64,000 nt of DNA, taken from positions 171,319-235,318 of the IMG/VR virus record IMGVR_UViG_3300028864_000014. One strand, written 5' to 3'. The translations under genes were made by a program, and so were the position numbers. This stretch comes from a virus. Below the pieces are notes generated by a model that saw only the letters and a program-made list of their open reading frames with translations, was not told where the DNA came from and did not search any database. Positions 22,101 to 32,735 of the stretch are shown here, in pieces. Within the stretch, counting starts at the first letter, position 1. Each line of letters opens with the position of its first letter.

Positions 22101-22349
22101 ATGAAAGCAAAAAAAGTAAATTCTGTTTTCCCTATAAATTTCAATTATAAAAAATCAGTTGATGCATTTGATAATTATATTAAATCTAATAGTGATTGGA
22201 TTAAATTCAAAAACAAATATAAAATTCCAGATAAATATATCACAGATGAAAATAAAGATTTATTTATTTTCATGAAAAATTCTGGATTGAACGCTGAACA
22301 AGCATTTTTAAGTAAAATTAAAGAAATAGAAAATATATGCAAAAAATAA
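22101..22349 (+). CDS. hypothetical protein, 82 aa
   Basis: Mostly helical, with F-D-N-Y-I-K-S-N-S-D-W-I-K-F-K-N-K-Y-K-I-P near the centre. First gene of its operon. Overlaps the next by 13 bases. Not recognised. Confidence 0.73.
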   Translation: MKAKKVNSVFPINFNYKKSVDAFDNYIKSNSDWIKFKNKYKIPDKYITDENKDLFIFMKNSGLNAEQAFLSKIKEIENICKK

Positions 22350-22504
22350 CAAGTTTGTTAGACATCAATTATATTATTAATAATAAAGTTGATTTAAAAG
22401 ACGATAGAGGTTATGTGATACCTTTTATGAGATTTATGAGTTATTCATTAATTCAAGTTGTTAGATTAATTAATTCTGGAAATCATACATACAATTTAAA
22501 ATAA
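22337..22504 (+). CDS. hypothetical protein, 55 aa
   Basis: A complete 55-codon frame overlapping the previous gene and ending just before the next. Contains L-L-D-I-N-Y-I-I-N-N-K and F-M-R-F-M-S-Y-S-L-I-Q-V-V-R-L-I. Reading it as a gene accounts for the otherwise empty gap. Confidence 0.6.
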   Translation: MQKITSLLDINYIINNKVDLKDDRGYVIPFMRFMSYSLIQVVRLINSGNHTYNLK

Positions 22505-22506
22505 AT

Positions 22507-22737
22507 ATGCGGAAAGGAAAAATTTTTACATCTGAAATGGTTAAAAATGGAGTTTTTGAAAAAGTAAAAAATAGACTTGATATCATAACTGTCAATTATC
22601 ACATCAAAAATAATATAATATATTTTGATGAAAAAGAATTGATAAAATTACCTACTTATGAAAAAGAATATTATATTCCATATGATGATGAAACTGGATA
22701 TAGTATATATACAATACACGAAAAAGATTTAATATAA
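22507..22737 (+). CDS. hypothetical protein, 76 aa
   Basis: A small basic N-terminus (R-K-G-K-I-F-T-S-E-M-V-K) followed by Tyr-rich strands (Y-E-K-E-Y-Y-I-P-Y-D-D). No recognised motif. Separated by five bases from the next gene. Confidence 0.72.
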   Translation: MRKGKIFTSEMVKNGVFEKVKNRLDIITVNYHIKNNIIYFDEKELIKLPTYEKEYYIPYDDETGYSIYTIHEKDLI

Positions 22738-22742
22738 AAATA

Positions 22743-23159
22743 ATGGAAAAAGAAGAATTAATAACATTTGAGACCGCAAATTTAGCAAAGAAAAAAGGCT
22801 ATAACATACCAAGTAAATATTATTTCGAAGACCTTACTGATTGCATTTTCAGCGAAGAAAACAAAGAAGACTCAATATTTGAAAGTAGATTTGAACATCC
22901 AAATATATATGCAAGACCTACACAATCAGAACTACAATCTTGGCTAAGAAAACAAAAACAGATTTTTTTAGAGATTGATACTGATTGTACAACAGCTCCT
23001 AAATTTTGCTTTAGTATCGATAAATTTATTGGTAATCCATTGGACTTAACTGAAAAAGAATGGTGCTGGTATCATCACAAAGATTTTGAATTTTCACTTT
23101 ATAGAAAATATGAAGAAGCCTTTGAATATGGACTTAAAGAAGCACTTAAAATTATATAA
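22743..23159 (+). CDS. Bacteroidota phage small protein (E-E-A-F-E-x-G type)
   Basis: I-T-F-E-T-A-N-L-A-K-K-K-G-Y begins the protein, T-Q-S-E-L-Q-S-W-L-R-K-Q lies in the centre and Y-E-E-A-F-E-Y-G-L-K-E-A-L-K closes it. I recognise this three-part layout from many uncharacterised proteins of Bacteroidota phages and prophages. It supports the host assignment. Function not established. Confidence 0.82.
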   Translation: MEKEELITFETANLAKKKGYNIPSKYYFEDLTDCIFSEENKEDSIFESRFEHPNIYARPTQSELQSWLRKQKQIFLEIDTDCTTAPKFCFSIDKFIGNPLDLTEKEWCWYHHKDFEFSLYRKYEEAFEYGLKEALKII

Positions 23160-23162
23160 ATT

Positions 23163-23681
23163 ATGAATGAAAACGATTGTGTTTTAATAAAAAACAAAGA
23201 TTTAGAAGCACTAAAAGAACCTTATTATGTTGCTAAAAAAGAATTTGATTTATCACTAAAAGAACAAAAAAAATTATATCAGGAGGAAGAAACAAAACTA
23301 CGTAATGAAATTTACGAGTTAAAAATGAAAATAAAAAATAATCCTCCTTCTATTGATCCAATGAAAATTAAAATTATTTTTGAGGATTATAATCGTGAAC
23401 GTAATTATAATGATCGTACTACTCCTTATAATTATATTGACCCAGTTAATATAAAATTAGATCAACCTTTACATAGACAAATCAATAGAATACTTTCTAG
23501 TTTTTCTGAAAAATTGTTTAATAAATCAATTGAAAAATCAGAAGAAATAAAGAAAATTAATATTAAAACATTAACAGAAGAAGTACAAAAGAAATGTTAC
23601 ACTGAAGTTTCAAACATGGAGTACTTTGAAAGAAGAAACTTTTTAAAGAAATTTAAAATTAAACGAACAGAAAAAGTATGA
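23163..23681 (+). CDS. coiled-coil hypothetical protein, 172 aa
   Basis: A coiled coil at about residues 20-60 (L-K-E-Q-K-K-L-Y-Q-E-E-E-T-K-L-R-N-E) precedes a linker with repeated Asn, Asp and Pro and a charged C-terminal helix. Overlaps the next start by four bases. Confidence 0.75.
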   Translation: MNENDCVLIKNKDLEALKEPYYVAKKEFDLSLKEQKKLYQEEETKLRNEIYELKMKIKNNPPSIDPMKIKIIFEDYNRERNYNDRTTPYNYIDPVNIKLDQPLHRQINRILSSFSEKLFNKSIEKSEEIKKINIKTLTEEVQKKCYTEVSNMEYFERRNFLKKFKIKRTEKV

Positions 23682-23977
23682 AAAAACTAAAAATATATTG
23701 TGGAGTAACAATCGAAGATTTGTGTGATAAACAACGTCATCCTTTAACTGAAGTAATAAATGCTGAATTTTTAGTTAGAAATTTGAAAGATAAATCAGAT
23801 GGTATTGCATATTCAAATAGTCCAGACTTTGTATCAACTGTTAAACATTTATCTTATAAGTATAATATTGAAACTGAGTTCTTCCTTGATGGAATTTCAA
23901 CTGGTGAAGACATAGATGATATATTTGAAGACTTTAATAAATCATATGAATTAATGGATAAACTAATAGAACAATAA
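23678..23977 (+). CDS. hypothetical acidic protein, 99 aa
   Basis: K-I-Y-C-G-V-T-I-E-D-L-C-D-K at the start and an acidic tail (D-I-D-D-I-F-E-D-F). Starts within the previous stop. No known family. Confidence 0.74.
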   Translation: MKKLKIYCGVTIEDLCDKQRHPLTEVINAEFLVRNLKDKSDGIAYSNSPDFVSTVKHLSYKYNIETEFFLDGISTGEDIDDIFEDFNKSYELMDKLIEQ

Positions 23978-23978
23978 A

Positions 23979-24110
23979 ATGAACAATGAATTTAATTTAA
24001 AAAAATTACAAGAAGTAAGTAGTATTGTAATGTTTATTTATTTGTGGTCCCTTACAAAAGAGGATCACAATAATAAAAATAATCATAATGAAGAAGAAGA
24101 AGGATATTGA
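23979..24110 (+). CDS. 43-aa protein with acidic tail
   Basis: A short frame with K-K-L-Q-E-V-S-S-I-V-M-F-I-Y-L-W and an N-H-N-E-E-E-E-G-Y tail. Last gene of the long plus-strand accessory region, just before a bidirectional terminator. Confidence 0.58.
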   Translation: MNNEFNLKKLQEVSSIVMFIYLWSLTKEDHNNKNNHNEEEEGY

Positions 24111-24136
24111 CTTTTTTTCGAAATAAAAATGATTAA

Positions 24137-24172
24137 AAAAAGAGAGCAAATTAATTTGCTCTCTTTTTTTTT
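24137..24172. terminator. bidirectional terminator between convergent operons
   Basis: AGAGAGCAAATT and AATTTGCTCTCT (24141-24164) with A runs before and T runs after can end both the plus-strand operon and the minus-strand fibre gene at 24174. Confidence 0.9.
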
Positions 24173-24173
24173 G

Positions 24174-26069
<1,896 letters not shown>

Positions 26070-26082
26070 TTATTATTATTTT

Positions 26083-26099
26083 TATTGTATATATTAAAT
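26083..26099 (-). promoter_or_regulatory. putative late promoter element of the 24174 fibre
   Basis: Minus-strand TTTAATATATACAATAA lies just upstream of the ATG. It matches the AT-only element found before other minus-strand structural genes. Confidence 0.55.
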
Positions 26100-26126
26100 A
26101 ATAAAATTGAAAAAATGAATAAAAAA

Positions 26127-26155
26127 AGAGAGCAAATTATTTGCTCTCTTTTTTA
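26127..26155 (-). terminator. hairpin terminator of the 26153 operon
   Basis: AGAGAGCAAAT and ATTTGCTCTCT (26127-26149) form a stem that resembles the terminator at 24141; on the minus strand a T run follows. It overlaps the stop of the family D gene. Confidence 0.82.
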
Positions 26156-26584
26156 TCTAATTGAATAATCAATTATTTTTAATTCTTTGAATGATTTTAA
26201 TAATAGAATTTTATTCATCTCATGATCATAATAACCAAAATAATTATAATCATTAAATTCCTTCTTATTGATTAATATTTTCTCAATTAATATATTTATC
26301 TTATACTCATTTTCATTATAATTCGATTCTAAAAAATTCCAAATATATTTATGATCACACCAAATGAATTTATTGTCTGTATCTTGAATGAATAAACATT
26401 CTCCATTTATTTTATGATTTAATAAATCATCATTAGAAATATTATTCAATTTTAATAATTTATTTTTCCTTATATAAGATTCATCATAATACCAATAAAT
26501 TTGATGATATAAATTTTCACTAACCACTGGATAACATGACAACAATTTGTCTAATAACCAATTTCTTAAATCATCTGTTGACAT
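26153..26584 (-). CDS. family D protein, minus-strand copy
   Basis: Has N-W-L-L-D-K-L-L-S-C-Y-P-V, I-Y-W-Y-Y-D-E and Y-I-R-K-N-K-L-L-K-L-N-N, then C-L-F-I-Q-D and I-W-C-D-H, all family D hallmarks. It sits among minus-strand genes, away from the plus-strand array, and lies one base from the next gene. Confidence 0.82.
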   Translation of the reverse strand: MSTDDLRNWLLDKLLSCYPVVSENLYHQIYWYYDESYIRKNKLLKLNNISNDDLLNHKINGECLFIQDTDNKFIWCDHKYIWNFLESNYNENEYKINILIEKILINKKEFNDYNYFGYYDHEMNKILLLKSFKELKIIDYSIR

Positions 26585-26585
26585 A

Positions 26586-27197
26586 TCAAATATTATTGTC
26601 AGTTTTAAATTTACTTAAATATTCTACTTGCTTGTAATGAGATGAATTAATCAAATCTTTTATGATATAATATACATCAGTAGTAGAATATTTAAGAATA
26701 TTATTTTCAGATTCGATATCAATATTTTTATTTGAAATTTTTATGTCAATTTCTTTTTTTATTTTTTCTTCTTCTTTCTTCTTATTTTCTTTAATACTTA
26801 AAAAATAAACAGACATAAATAAATGATTTAATTCAACTATACTATTTTTAGTTATAATATTTTTATCACTACTACCAATAATTTTACTTGAATCATCTTT
26901 ACCCCAATAAAACTCTTTACCTCTAATATCTACTATATATTCGACATGATTTCCTATTATATCTAATCTTAGAACCTTTGCTATTATATTGGCTGTGCTT
27001 GGATAATATGAATAAATCCAATCACCTGGTACTACATCAGATTCATCATCTAAAACATACATATTAAAATTATTATTTTTAACATCAAGATATCTCTTTG
27101 ATGCAAAATAATTATTATTTATGTCAGTATGCACATAAGACTTACCAATAGTAGGTAATATAACTATATCAGTATATTCTTCAATTTGTTTCATCAT
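26586..27197 (-). CDS. hypothetical protein, 203 aa
   Basis: A mostly beta N-terminal half (D-I-V-I-L-P-T-I-G-K-S-Y-V, V-P-G-D-W-I-Y-S-Y-Y-P) precedes a charged helix (K-E-N-K-K-K-E-E-E-K-I-K-K-E). The V-P-G-D-W motif hints at a small barrel. Overlaps the membrane-protein gene by four bases. Confidence 0.74.
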   Translation of the reverse strand: MMKQIEEYTDIVILPTIGKSYVHTDINNNYFASKRYLDVKNNNFNMYVLDDESDVVPGDWIYSYYPSTANIIAKVLRLDIIGNHVEYIVDIRGKEFYWGKDDSSKIIGSSDKNIITKNSIVELNHLFMSVYFLSIKENKKKEEEKIKKEIDIKISNKNIDIESENNILKYSTTDVYYIIKDLINSSHYKQVEYLSKFKTDNNI

Positions 27198-27547
27198 TTA
27201 ATTTTTTTATTAGAAAACTTAACTTTTATTCTCTGAAGTAAATTTAACTTATTATTATATTCTGATTTATATTTATTCATATCTCCAATATTATATATAT
27301 TAAGAGTGTTTTCTTCACTCATTATGTCCCTGTCAAATTTATAAACTTTCAACTGAATCAATATAAAAGAAAACTGAATAATGATAAATAGCCATGCAAT
27401 TAATCTTATTGTATTATTATTTGTGAATGTTGCAATTATATTTAATATAATTGATATTAAACAACAAACCCAAGTCATTAAAACATAAACTGGTTGCTTC
27501 TTAACAAATACTAAAATTTTCTTCATAACTAATAAAAAATTCTTCAT
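27194..27547 (-). CDS. two-helix membrane protein, 117 aa
   Basis: I start it at the ATG at 27547; an in-frame TTG 18 bases upstream lies in a promoter-like TATATTTG. Two hydrophobic helices at about 20-40 and 48-65 are followed by a charged tail containing N-L-L-Q-R-I-K-V-K-F. Membrane protein of unknown role. Confidence 0.74.
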   Translation of the reverse strand: MKNFLLVMKKILVFVKKQPVYVLMTWVCCLISIILNIIATFTNNNTIRLIAWLFIIIQFSFILIQLKVYKFDRDIMSEENTLNIYNIGDMNKYKSEYNNKLNLLQRIKVKFSNKKIK

Positions 27548-27562
27548 AATATATATTTTGTG

Positions 27563-27570
27563 CAAATATA
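27563..27570 (-). promoter_or_regulatory. Bacteroidota-type -7 element, minus strand
   Basis: TATATTTG on the minus strand lies 15 bases before the chosen start at 27547. It suggests that the 26153-27547 genes are transcribed by host-type polymerase, unlike the fibre genes. Confidence 0.6.
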
Positions 27571-27604
27571 CTAATTAAATTTCAAATATGAAAACATATT
27601 TATA

Positions 27605-27710
27605 AAAAAAGAGAGATAAATTATTATCTCTCTTTAATTTGTTGTTTCTTATGAACAACTATGCTTTCTTGGCTTTGTCAAAGTTCGTGATGTTTTATAT
27701 CATCACAAAT
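27605..27710 (-). ncRNA. possible small RNA made of consecutive hairpins
   Basis: On the minus strand GTGATG/CATCAC (27687-27706), a short TTGA/CCAA arm near 27670-27685 and GTTGTT/AACAAC (27641-27659) are followed by a terminator hairpin at about 27610-27633 with a T run. No reading frame fills the segment. It could be a 3' untranslated region or a stable small RNA released from the upstream operon. Confidence 0.45.
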
Positions 27711-27752
27711 TAACTACATTAATTTATATCTCTATTTTATTTAAAAGTTTAA

Positions 27753-28085
27753 TTAAATGTTGAATTTGTTAGTATCAAATATATTCTTTAATTCTTCTTT
27801 GTTCTTGGACCAATTGATTATTTCAAATCTTGAAAATGGTATTGTATTTGAATATTTATAATCTCTAACATTTTTATATTTTCTTAAAGAATCTGGAACG
27901 TTAATGAAATGTACTTGATAAGGTTCTACTCTATTATCTTCATTATCAATTCCTATTATTTTTCCTATTTGATTACTAAGATATAAATTCAAATCAGGAC
28001 TATATTTGGTATTACAAATTACATAATCACCAACTTCTGGTTCTCCTTCATTAAAAGATTCGTATAGTTTAAATCCTGTTATCAT
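27753..28085 (-). CDS. small triplicated protein, copy 3 (G-E-P-E-V-G-D-Y-V)
   Basis: F-K-L-Y-E-S-F-N-E-G-E-P-E-V-G-D-Y-V-I-C opens the protein, probably a barrel start. The end N-I-F-D-T-N-K-F-N-I is shared with the two upstream genes. The K-L-Y-E-S-F leader resembles that of many large-phage proteins. Three overlapping paralogues form one small operon. Confidence 0.8.
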   Translation of the reverse strand: MITGFKLYESFNEGEPEVGDYVICNTKYSPDLNLYLSNQIGKIIGIDNEDNRVEPYQVHFINVPDSLRKYKNVRDYKYSNTIPFSRFEIINWSKNKEELKNIFDTNKFNI

Positions 28086-28408
28086 ATATTAAATTTATTT
28101 GCATTTATTAAATATTCTAAATCTTCTTTTTTTTCAGAATAACCAACCATTTGAGAATGATAAAATGGTTTTATATATCCACTATCAATCTTTGTGAAAA
28201 ACTGAACTAATTCTTCTGGTACATTATCATATCTTATAACTAAGTTTTTTTTATCGTATTCTTCACCATATAAAACTCCTATTGTGCTATCAATAAATCC
28301 TTTCAAATTATATAGTATATCATTTCCACTATTCCAATTATATTCAATTACTATATAATCTCCAACTTTATATTTAGATAACCTTTCAAATTGTTTTATG
28401 TATTTCAT
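28082..28408 (-). CDS. small triplicated protein, copy 2
   Basis: K-Y-I-K-Q-F-E-R-L-S-K-Y-K-V-G-D-Y-I-V-I and the ending L-I-N-A-N-K-F-N-I align with the flanking copies. It lacks the G-E-P-E segment. Four-base overlap on both sides. Confidence 0.8.
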   Translation of the reverse strand: MKYIKQFERLSKYKVGDYIVIEYNWNSGNDILYNLKGFIDSTIGVLYGEEYDKKNLVIRYDNVPEELVQFFTKIDSGYIKPFYHSQMVGYSEKKEDLEYLINANKFNI

Positions 28409-28692
28409 ATATTAAATTTGTTTGATTGTAGTAAAGGTTCTAATTCTTTTGAATTTTTTGCCCAATATATTATATTTTTTCTATTTACGAACCAAGTACC
28501 TGAAAAATCAATAACATATGAAGTAGAGTTAGCTTCATATAGTATATCAATTAATCTATGAATACCATTATTCACTAAGTCAATTGTTCCTTTTTGATAA
28601 TATGTATCATCTTCGATATCAACAATTACAAAGTCACCTTTCTCTGGCTCTCCTTCATTTATTGATTCATATATTTTAAATTTTGTAATCAT
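28405..28692 (-). CDS. small triplicated protein, copy 1
   Basis: F-K-I-Y-E-S-I-N-E-G-E-P-E-K-G-D-F-V-I-V and L-L-Q-S-N-K-F-N-I. The first gene of the triplicate, preceded by an AT-rich element with TATATATAATAT. Function unknown. Confidence 0.8.
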   Translation of the reverse strand: MITKFKIYESINEGEPEKGDFVIVDIEDDTYYQKGTIDLVNNGIHRLIDILYEANSTSYVIDFSGTWFVNRKNIIYWAKNSKELEPLLQSNKFNI

Positions 28693-28730
28693 ATATTATA
28701 TATATTAATTTTTTATATTAAAAATAAAAA

Positions 28731-28757
28731 AGAGTAGATTTTAAATCTACTCTTTTT
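28731..28757. terminator. terminator after the last C-type fibre partner
   Basis: AGAGTAGATTT and AAATCTACTCT (28731-28753) make a perfect stem with T runs on both strands. Confidence 0.88.
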
Positions 28758-28760
28758 ATG

Positions 28761-28967
28761 TTAATTGAATTGATATTCTATTACACTCTGTTCTGCATTA
28801 GTTAATCCAATTCCTAATATATTAATTCTTCCTCTATAAAAATTCTTAGGTGGTATAACACCATAATCTAACTTAATACTCATCGTATGTAATTTACCAA
28901 CTACTTTATTTAATGGTTGAATAACACCCATGTCTAACGATATATTCAAATTGTTTATTTTAGTCAT
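28761..28967 (-). CDS. short tail-gene partner ending I-E-Y-Q-F-N (copy 3)
   Basis: A 68-residue protein with an internal duplication (N-I-S-L-D-M-G-V-I-Q-P and S-I-K-L-D-Y-G-V-I-P-P) that ends S-V-I-E-Y-Q-F-N. The ending matches 30990-31211 and 32736-32918. It follows the beta-helix gene 28991-30703, as the other copies follow their own. Possibly a small capping or accessory tail protein. Confidence 0.8.
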   Translation of the reverse strand: MTKINNLNISLDMGVIQPLNKVVGKLHTMSIKLDYGVIPPKNFYRGRINILGIGLTNAEQSVIEYQFN

Positions 28968-28990
28968 TATTTTATTTTATTTTATTTTTA

Positions 28991-30703
28991 TTAAGCGTAA
29001 TCTTCATCAAAATGAGCATTTAGTTCAATTCTAAAAAATTTAATAGCTGGAATTTTATAATAATAATTAACAGAATCAGCAGATAAAATAACAAATTCAT
29101 TGTCTGCAGTTGTAATTGCATAATCACTATAATACGATATTTTATCACTTGTTATTTCACTAAATAACACAGGTAAATCTATTCTATCTCCTATTTTATG
29201 AAATAACATTAACACAATTCCGAAAAAAGGACAGCTAAATTTAGGAAAGCTAACAGAAGGAGTATTAATGTCGTCATAAGGTATAATTTCTTCTGATTCA
29301 AATGGAATGCTCAACACTTTACGTACTATTGTACCAGATCCTTCATTTAACAATGAATAGTTTAGAACATCAGTTCCTGTTTTGAAAAAATAATCTGGTA
29401 AATATTGAGTACCATTATATAATACTGCTGAAAATACGTCCTTAATTGTATTACACACTTTGTATAATGTATCGGCTTCTAAAGTACTTCCAGTTGTTAA
29501 TATAGTAATATCCAATAGATTTTGTTTTTTACCGAAGTAATAACCAAATGCACTACCATCATCTTCCATTGATTGACTACCTTTAAATTTAACACCGTTA
29601 GGTATAGATATTGTGGTATGACTTCTCATTCTATTCCATATTTGATCAGATGCTGTATTAAAATCAAAAGTATTATCAACATTACCTCTGAGTAAAGTAG
29701 CTGCATTAACTACATCATCAGAACCATCAGAATTAACATTAATTTGAACATCTAAATCTGTAGGTAATATAGGATTAGCAGGACCAAAACATCCTACATA
29801 TCCACCTAAGTCAGATGCATATAACGCTTCATTATTCGACTGCGGATTTAAAGAATAATCTAATATACTACCATCAGTATTATACATATTGAAAATGTTG
29901 CCTGATGTTCCGCCATTTCTTGATTCTTTTATAATTCTACAAGTTTCATTTCCAAAAGAATCTATCATAAAAAGAGAATCTAAGTTTTGCTGGCTCATTC
30001 CAGATTCTAAATATAGATTTCTAATTATCTGTATATTTGTTTTTGAATCATTAGTCCATTCAGGCTGTATTAATGGAATATTATTATATTTAAATATACA
30101 AGTTGATGGGAATACAACATATTTATTTGTTCCATTACTTGTATTAATCCAATTATATTCAGATACTTGAATACAATTTTTTATTGTACAACTACCTATT
30201 TCGTTTCCTAAAAAAGTAGATTGTAATATATTCCTGTCTCTTCTACCATCATTAGAAGAACCACGAGCGATATTCTCAACTAATAAATAACTAAAATTAT
30301 TTAATGATGAAACATTATATGATTTTATTATTGAATGAGACCAAGCTCTACTATTAACTGATCCACTCACGGAATCTACTGTCATATTATTGCAAAATGG
30401 TCCTTCATATATAACTGGATTATAATTTAAGAATAATAATTGTTGATTAATATCATCTCCAATTAAATTTTTATTATTTAATTGAAAATATTCATTTATT
30501 ACACCTCTAAAAATTATATATGTTACTCCAATTTTTTGATTAGCCTTAAATATAGATTTATATGGATATTCACGAGTACCATCTCCTGAAAAATCATCTC
30601 CAATATAAGTATGTACAAATACAGTATTTATATTAGTTATTTGTGTGACTGAATCTGTACCATCATCATTTGGAACGAAACGTGTTTTAAATAAATTTGT
30701 CAT
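28991..30703 (-). CDS. beta-helix tail protein, B-type (copy 3)
   Basis: Y-I-G-D-D-F-S-G-D-G-T-R-E-Y-P-Y-K-S-I-F near residue 35 is the usual opening of a right-handed parallel beta-helix. The conserved C-terminal part has I-N-V-N-S-D-G-S-D-D, Q-I-W-N-R-M-R-S-H, F-G-Y-Y-F-G-K and E-I-I-P-Y-D-D, shared with the two other B-type genes. Probable adhesin or depolymerase; no catalytic residues are evident. Confidence 0.85.
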   Translation of the reverse strand: MTNLFKTRFVPNDDGTDSVTQITNINTVFVHTYIGDDFSGDGTREYPYKSIFKANQKIGVTYIIFRGVINEYFQLNNKNLIGDDINQQLLFLNYNPVIYEGPFCNNMTVDSVSGSVNSRAWSHSIIKSYNVSSLNNFSYLLVENIARGSSNDGRRDRNILQSTFLGNEIGSCTIKNCIQVSEYNWINTSNGTNKYVVFPSTCIFKYNNIPLIQPEWTNDSKTNIQIIRNLYLESGMSQQNLDSLFMIDSFGNETCRIIKESRNGGTSGNIFNMYNTDGSILDYSLNPQSNNEALYASDLGGYVGCFGPANPILPTDLDVQINVNSDGSDDVVNAATLLRGNVDNTFDFNTASDQIWNRMRSHTTISIPNGVKFKGSQSMEDDGSAFGYYFGKKQNLLDITILTTGSTLEADTLYKVCNTIKDVFSAVLYNGTQYLPDYFFKTGTDVLNYSLLNEGSGTIVRKVLSIPFESEEIIPYDDINTPSVSFPKFSCPFFGIVLMLFHKIGDRIDLPVLFSEITSDKISYYSDYAITTADNEFVILSADSVNYYYKIPAIKFFRIELNAHFDEDYA

Positions 30704-30705
30704 AA

Positions 30706-30972
30706 TTAATTAATTTTTATTTTTATTTGTAAATCTGAGCAAGCCCAACTACTTTGATCACTATAAATATATTGAGGATAAATTGTTATTGTAAATTTAT
30801 CAAATATAACGGTATAAGAAATTGGTCTATTAAATATATCTAAAGAATCTGGAATTAGTTTATCATTAATTAAAATATTAACATTCTTATTATACCATTC
30901 TTTAAATTCTGAACTTTGCATAGATAGTAGTTTGGTTTCATCAAACTCTGTTGTGCCTGTTATTTGTATCAT
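30706..30972 (-). CDS. short partner beginning M-I-Q-I-T (copy 2)
   Basis: M-I-Q-I-T-G-T-T-E-F-D-E-T-K and an F-K-E-W-Y motif match 34482-34748. It directly precedes a B-type beta-helix gene, as in the other copy. The predicted fold is beta-rich. Function unknown; perhaps a linker or assembly factor. Confidence 0.8.
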   Translation of the reverse strand: MIQITGTTEFDETKLLSMQSSEFKEWYNKNVNILINDKLIPDSLDIFNRPISYTVIFDKFTITIYPQYIYSDQSSWACSDLQIKIKIN

Positions 30973-30989
30973 TTTTTTTTATATTTTTT

Positions 30990-31211
30990 TTAATTAAATT
31001 GATATTCTATTATACTTGGTGGAGCCACATCACAACTAGGTCCAAATGTACTAAGAGTACAAATAATAGGTTTATCTACACTTATACCTAAAAACATCAT
31101 TTCAGGTTTATGTATAATACTAGTTGATAATCCTAAAAAACCCAATTCATGATCATGTGCAGCATTAGTTGATAATCCTAAAAAATTCAATGAAAGGTTA
31201 TTATTCCGCAT
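30990..31211 (-). CDS. short tail-gene partner ending I-E-Y-Q-F-N (copy 2)
   Basis: Three internal repeats of N/G/M-F-L-G-L/I-S (L-N-F-L-G-L-S-T, L-G-F-L-G-L-S-T, M-F-L-G-I-S-V-D) and the ending P-S-I-I-E-Y-Q-F-N. It overlaps the stop of the upstream B-type gene by 11 bases. The repeats suggest a short beta-solenoid or stacked sheet. Confidence 0.8.
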   Translation of the reverse strand: MRNNNLSLNFLGLSTNAAHDHELGFLGLSTSIIHKPEMMFLGISVDKPIICTLSTFGPSCDVAPPSIIEYQFN

Positions 31212-32712
31212 AATTTAAATTTAATTCTATTTTAATATAAACTATAACTTGGGGTCTTAATGTAACTCCTGTTATAAAATTTAAATCAAATGATTCATTA
31301 TCAGCATTTGTTACTGCCCAATTTCCATATTCAGTTAAATTTATATCTGAAATTACACCTAATTCAGACAATTCATTAAATAGAACAGGAACATTCGCAT
31401 CTATGTGATACCAAATTTGACAGATATCATTAAATGGTGTTGAATATCTTGGATAAGAACTAATTTGTGTTAAAGAATCATAAGGTATAATTTCAACACT
31501 TTCACAAGGAACTGATGATGTTGTAAATGTTCTATTCTTTCCAAAATAAAATCTATCTATTAACCCACTTTTTAGTTGAGCTTGACCACCTCCAGGTTTC
31601 ATACCTCTTGCATATGATAATACGTTACTTCTTGTTCTATTTCTAGTTTGAATAGAATCTTGTGAAGCGTAGAATCCAACTTTTCCGTTGCTAATCAATA
31701 AATCTGGTGTTGTTACTAAATCGTCACTACCATCTGAATTAACATTGTTTATATCACCAAACACTAATGGATTACTACTAAACTCACCAGATATATTAGG
31801 TTTGTAACAACCAACATACTGATGATCAAGTAATGTAGGATTAGCCATATAAAGAGCAATATTATTTCCATTAACATTAAGAGTATAATCAGATATAGAT
31901 CCATCAACATTATACCTATTAAATATTGGATATATAGAATCATCTACAATCTTATTAGTTTGTCCTATAGATATATCTGAATAAAATGATGTGTCTATTA
32001 ATAACCTCATATAAGTTTGAGATGTGCCAGATAATGTATTAGTAGCATAATTAGTTAATGATGATAACAACTCAGGTATTGAATTTATATTATCAGTATC
32101 TGGAATTATTTCTCCATTCCATTTCCAAACAGTTGTTTTTCTAAATAAACAATATTTGAATATTGGATAACAACTTAATGCTACTCTTGGAAATAAATCA
32201 ATCATTGATACATATATATTAGAATCCTGTATCATACCAGTTGAATCTGTCCAATTATCAAAATTTAAAAATGTTGTATTAGAATCACCATTAGAATAAG
32301 ATGCAGCTCGTGATGATGATTCTACAAAATTAAAACTATTTTGTCCATATGAACCTAATCCTTTTCTAGTAACGAAACAATTTTTTACTTCTCCATAATT
32401 GCCTGTAACTTCTAATACTCTAAGATTATATAAATTTGCGGTATAACTTCCATTACATATTCCATTAATATCAGCAGATACATTATCACCTATTATATCA
32501 ACATATGATGATATATTTTCTATTGTAGGACCGCTTAAAACAATTGATGATGCTGTACCCATAGCGGATATAGCCTTGGTTAAAGTGGCATATGGCAACT
32601 CTCTTGTTCCTGGATTAGTGTTTAATCCAACTATTGTACTAACAAATTTAGTGTTTGTATTTGTTAGTACAATGTTACTTTTTGGATGATAGTATATTCT
32701 AAATATTCCCAT
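31201..32712 (-). CDS. beta-helix tail protein, B-type (copy 2)
   Basis: M-G-I-F-R-I-Y-Y-H-P at the N-terminus and G-L-N-T-N-P-G-T-R-E-L-P-Y-A-T-L-T-K as the beta-helix opening. Shared C-terminal blocks are N-V-N-S-D-G-S-D-D-L-V-T, I-Q-T-R-N-R-T-R-S-N-V, F-Y-F-G-K, E-I-I-P-Y-D-S and L-T-E-Y-G-N-W-A-V-T-N-A-D. It pairs with the C-type gene at 30990. Confidence 0.86.
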   Translation of the reverse strand: MGIFRIYYHPKSNIVLTNTNTKFVSTIVGLNTNPGTRELPYATLTKAISAMGTASSIVLSGPTIENISSYVDIIGDNVSADINGICNGSYTANLYNLRVLEVTGNYGEVKNCFVTRKGLGSYGQNSFNFVESSSRAASYSNGDSNTTFLNFDNWTDSTGMIQDSNIYVSMIDLFPRVALSCYPIFKYCLFRKTTVWKWNGEIIPDTDNINSIPELLSSLTNYATNTLSGTSQTYMRLLIDTSFYSDISIGQTNKIVDDSIYPIFNRYNVDGSISDYTLNVNGNNIALYMANPTLLDHQYVGCYKPNISGEFSSNPLVFGDINNVNSDGSDDLVTTPDLLISNGKVGFYASQDSIQTRNRTRSNVLSYARGMKPGGGQAQLKSGLIDRFYFGKNRTFTTSSVPCESVEIIPYDSLTQISSYPRYSTPFNDICQIWYHIDANVPVLFNELSELGVISDINLTEYGNWAVTNADNESFDLNFITGVTLRPQVIVYIKIELNLNYAE

Positions 32713-32735
32713 AAATTATATATTTTTTATTATTT

